Source: Gyrodactylus bullatarudis
Taxonomy: Eukaryota > Platyhelminthes > Monogenea > Gyrodactylidea > Gyrodactylidae
NCBI GenBank assembly: GCA_012064415.1
Contig: SSNU01000137.1
Span: 1 to 64,000, forward strand
Length of the DNA stretch: 64,000 nucleotides
Reading direction: 5' to 3'
Part shown: positions 62,099-64,000 of the stretch, piece after piece
How the letters are laid out: each line of letters opens with the position of its first letter
Position numbering within the stretch: position 1 is the first letter of the stretch
Notes under the pieces: model-generated
Seen by the model: only the letters and a program-made list of their open reading frames with translations
Told to the model about the DNA's origin: nothing
The model's database searches: none
Program-made: the position numbers and the translations under genes

Positions 62099-63076
62099 TG
62101 ATTATAAATTGACCGGTTGAAATTAATTAATATCAGGCTAAAGGAATAATTCTCTTCAAGCAAGGCACTCTGAGTAAAAGTATATCTTACTTAGAGGTTT
62201 TAAATTTTCTTTTACTATGGTAAATATAGTAAGAGATACAGTATCTCTGAGATACAATGATTTTTTGATGTTATATGGAATCCATATTATGGATCAATGA
62301 TTAGAATTTTAGAACACTAACAAAATCAAGCAATAAAGTAGGTGATAATGAAATTTGAAAGGGTTTAAATCAAAAATTGATTTTTAACATCAAGTTTTCA
62401 AGAAATCAAGTACAAAAAGCACGATGCTACTTGTAGTTTTGATTGTTATAATTATGAATAACCCGAAAGGGCTAAACTCGAGTTGACTTAGACGATGGAT
62501 GCACAGTGTACTCTCAAATTCTATTTCATAGTTTTTTTGTTTCCGAATCAATACTAATTAGAATTGTAATTTGAAGAACAGAAAAAGTTCCCCTATCCTT
62601 AGATCCATCGAAAAAAAGTAAATTTTGAAAGCCTTTGCTGACAAGAATATCCATTCCAAGATATTATAACGGTTGAAATTTGTTTTGCTGATTTTAAATT
62701 TCGATGAGTCTTTGATACAGGGAGTATTCTAAAATTTTATGAGTTTAATGAATTTGGTAAAAAATATTGAGGAGAAAATTCAGACTCTATTATCATTTTT
62801 ATAAGGACTTTTAACTATAAAGTTATTTTGGAAAGTCTTCGCCTTAGATTTGAGGCTGACACTAAACTTACGATTTTCCTAGTTAAATTTTTATTGAGAA
62901 CTAATTTTCTTTAGTAGCAAATTTAGCCTTGAAAATTAAGTCTTCTGCATCTCTTATATGCCATATTATAATATATGGAGAAGATAAGGATAATTTATTC
63001 ATCTAATGAATATCTACTAATAAGTAAGAATGAATATATATTTTTTATTTGTGAAAGAATGATTTTATTGAATAAT
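62099..63076. other. Intergenic between glucuronosyltransferase B and the GTPase gene
   Basis: AT-rich. On the minus strand an AATAAA at 63069-63064 follows the GTPase stop by 8 nt and is its likely polyadenylation signal. Nothing else recognised. Confidence 0.45.
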
Positions 63077-64000
63077 TTACTCCATAGCTTCATTCTCTGA
63101 CGTTTCTGATTCGTCTTCAACCATGGATCTATCGTCAACCTCAAGTTTATTGTTGATTGAAACCTTCATTGGCTTGGATTCAAGGATAACAGCATCAGGA
63201 CAAAACTCCATGTCAATTGTCTGACGTGGCTTGAAAACATCTTAAAATAAAATTTTTTTTTATATTTGTGAAACACAGTAAGTTATCGCTATGAAACCCA
63301 CTACTTAAAGCTTCTTCATCATAATCTTGAAGAGGTATGTCTAATTCGTCTATGGCAATAGTTTCAGGCATTCGAGATTCTCCAAAAGTATCATTTTCTG
63401 GAGGTAGTGTATGGTACGTTATTTTACCACTAAAGATTAAATTCATAAATTATAATAGAAGTATTATCGGTTGATTGTGGAACTTACGTAATCCAATCTC
63501 GAATAAGACATAAGGCAGCTTGTCTTATGTTACAAATGCCGCCTTTTTTCAAGAGACCTCTCTTTTGAGAAAATTGAACAAGAAATTCCGCAGGATTGCC
63601 AAACTCTTCGATCCCATATTTAACCATCAATTGACGTTTAGGAACTCTACGAAGGATAGCCTCGACGGCGATATTAGGATCTTCAAGACTCTCGGGTTTA
63701 ATGCAATTCTTGAGGACTTTTTCGGCTTCATCAACAGATTTTGATGGGACCATACCGGGACTATCATAAAGATAAAGACTGCCAGTTAAGCGGAATAGTT
63801 GAGATGTCCTTGTGAGACCAGGGATATTACTGCTAGGCGTAACATTTTTTCTTTTCAGAGTATTGACAATAGCACTCTTTCCTGTATTGGGAAGTCCGAT
63901 AAAACCTACAACTAGCCTATGCTGTGAATCTTTCTTTTTATTTCCATTGCATGAATTGTCTTTTGTCATTGGGATTTTATGACGGGCATAACTACCGAGG
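63077..64000 (-). CDS. Nucleostemin/GNL3L-family nucleolar GTPase, 3' part (5' end outside window)
   Basis: Exons in transcript order: from beyond 64000 to 63488, 63429-63305 and 63240-63077; about 266 residues visible. P-loop in VVGFIGLPNTGKSAIVNTLK, switch region SNIPGLTRT, and G3 motif in YLYDSPGM. Then come CIKPESLEDP, VEAILRRVPK, and the family tail RGLLKKGGICN, RDWITGKITYHTLPPE. This order is that of the circularly permuted YlqF/YawG GTPases, whose G4 and G5 motifs precede the P-loop and would lie outside the window. GNL3/GNL3L proteins act in the nucleolus in ribosome assembly. The acidic C-terminus (VEDESETSENEAME) is short. An ATG at 63969 is internal, since the conserved LGSYARHK segment continues upstream. 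Confidence 0.9.

Overview
This is a very AT-rich stretch of an animal (metazoan) nuclear genome. The genes have GT-AG introns and encode CPSF73, CDT1, a SUZ-domain protein, GlcAT-type glucuronosyltransferases, a nucleostemin-family GTPase, a BRAG/IQSEC-type Sec7-PH ARF exchange factor and a KH-domain RNA-binding protein. They are separated by kilobases of non-coding DNA holding piggyBac, Ty3/gypsy, LINE and Penelope-like remnants and many foldback (inverted-repeat) elements. Protein sequences are fairly divergent, as in a fast-evolving lineage. The phylum cannot be fixed from the sequence alone.

Layout. 1-593: 3' end of a piggyBac element, ending at a TTAA. 594-7164: non-coding with one decayed foldback copy. 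7165-10219 (+): six-exon Sec7-PH ARF-GEF. 10778-12660 (-): a possible alternative exon and a broken Ty3/gypsy integrase. 13302-31433 (-): a long KH-domain gene, partly modelled, whose introns carry a tRNA/U6-like composite repeat, a large foldback and a 606-bp element with 9-bp target duplications. 31434-44683: no recognised gene, several foldback families and an 81-bp TTAA-flanked MITE. 44684-51137: a compact cluster, with CPSF3 (-) head-to-head with CDT1 (+), followed by a 99-codon unknown gene and a SUZ-domain gene. 51392-56049 and 59815-62098 (-): two tandem glucuronosyltransferase paralogues. Intron 1 of the first holds a Penelope-like GIY-YIG fragment with a hammerhead-like motif inside a TTAA-flanked element; its intron 2 holds a LINE fragment. 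Between the paralogues lies an inverted-repeat element with another nested in it. 63077-64000 (-): 3' part of a nucleostemin/GNL3L-like GTPase that runs off the window.

Main observation. The compact cluster and the adjacent glucuronosyltransferase contain ultrashort spliceosomal introns: 24 nt in CDT1, 26, 31 and 30 nt in CPSF3, 33 nt in glucuronosyltransferase A, and a putative 25 nt in the small unknown gene. Each restores a conserved reading frame, and each causes a premature stop if retained. Other introns here are mostly about 55-80 nt or much longer. The 30-nt intron splits the codon of the first catalytic histidine of CPSF73, and the 24-nt intron follows the exon with the PIP-degron-like N-terminus of CDT1.

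The genes serve unrelated housekeeping roles: mRNA 3' processing, replication licensing, proteoglycan linker or related glycan synthesis, ribosome biogenesis and ARF activation. The only visible shared control is the 121-bp CPSF3/CDT1 divergent promoter and a possibly co-transcribed CDT1-small gene-SUZ run. All exon models were read by eye from splice signals, frame continuity and family similarity. None was tested by alignment software or transcripts.
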